A stretch of DNA of 64,000 nucleotides from Sporosarcina sp. FSL K6-3457 (GTDB lineage Bacteria > Bacillota > Bacilli > Bacillales_A > Planococcaceae). The notes beneath the pieces were generated by a model. That model saw only the letters and a list, made by a program, of their open reading frames with translations. It was not told where the DNA came from and did no database searches. The stretch lies in NCBI RefSeq assembly GCF_038007285.1, contig NZ_JBBOWX010000001.1, positions 2,621,501 to 2,685,500 of the forward strand. The letters are read 5' to 3'. Positions 63,683 through 64,000 of this stretch are shown here, in pieces; positions within the stretch are counted from its first letter, which is position 1, and each line of letters opens with the position of its first letter. The position numbers and the translations under genes are program-made.

Positions 63683-64000
63683 AATTCTACACCCTCTTCC
63701 CTCCACACATCCTCTTAGTCTTACCTCAATGTGTCACAATCTAATTTTCATTATATCCATTTGTGGTACAAACGCAAAAAAAGGCGACCGCTCAAAAAAC
63801 AAATGATGAGTAGCCGACTTTTATCGTTAAGAGCCATATGGCCATTAGTAGAACGCATCAAAATCAACGTTCGTTATGTGGTCAACAGCATCTTATATAA
63901 TTTTCAAGCTAAACCCCAAGCGCTTGGGAATATCAAACGGAAAACAGATGGCCGATTACAATTGTCTGTTTTTTACCGACACATAGCCAATTGTATCTAT
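63683..64000. other. End of window, no gene
   Basis: 318 bases. Contains AAAAAAGGCGACCG at 63779, a perfect palindrome CCCAAGCGCTTGGG (63914-63928) and a plus-strand terminator-like stem AAAACAGA...TCTGTTTTTT (63941-63974). No coding region supported. Confidence 0.45.

Overview
The window looks like a chromosomal segment of a spore-forming, moderately low-GC Bacillales bacterium, most likely of the Sporosarcina/Lysinibacillus (Planococcaceae) type. I infer this from the Bacillus-type gene order era-cdd-dgkA-ybeY-pgpH-phoH-yqfD-yqfC-floA-nfeD-rpsU and rsmE-prmA-dnaJ-dnaK-grpE-hrcA-hemW, the sporulation proteins YqfC and YqfD, a perfect CIRCE operator, and strong AGGAGG-type ribosome binding sites with frequent TTG and GTG starts. 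No taxonomic marker such as rRNA is present.

Layout. 1-11473 (minus strand): housekeeping block for nucleoside salvage, ribosome maturation, c-di-AMP turnover, membrane organisation and tRNA modification, ending at mtaB. 11474-15330: accessory border with a candidate defence-type protein, a lipoprotein, a WYL-like small protein and several very small membrane or HTH genes, one under a promoter overlapped by a 30-bp palindrome. 15371-33234 (minus): a complete siphophage late region in reverse order: endolysin, holin, tail tip and fibre proteins, Dit, tape measure, frameshifted tail chaperone, major tail protein, connectors, capsid, protease, portal, and large and small terminase. 33454-45269 (minus): HNH endonuclease, a late-transcription regulator, many small cysteine-rich proteins, RecU, PcfJ/PcfK-like proteins, a HUH rolling-circle Rep and the early genes. 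45326-48451 (plus): immunity region with a CI-type repressor, a RelBE-type toxin-antitoxin pair and a large serine recombinase. 48610-49663: an AT-rich two-gene membrane module at the other border.

The prophage therefore sits between rsmE and mtaB, which are neighbours in related genomes, and cuts mtaB off from the heat-shock operon. Past it, 49927-57975 (minus) holds rsmE, prmA, dnaJ, dnaK, grpE, hrcA and hemW. A vegetative promoter and CIRCE precede hrcA, and hairpin-rich repeated elements lie between grpE/dnaK and dnaK/dnaJ. lepA, normally upstream of hemW, is absent. In its place 58031-64000 is a mosaic of a DUF2642 protein plus manganese catalase pair, a highly structured non-coding segment, a predicted nuclease-helicase resembling the Nhi defence family, a membrane protein and gene remnants.

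The most unusual signals are four near-identical ~40-bp elements placed just upstream of prophage early genes; a plus-strand promoter and terminator predicting a ~105-nt RNA antisense to the rep leader; the palindrome-controlled 47-aa gene; the structured segment at 59.8 kb; and the border genes with no recognised family. No CRISPR array, rRNA or tRNA was seen.
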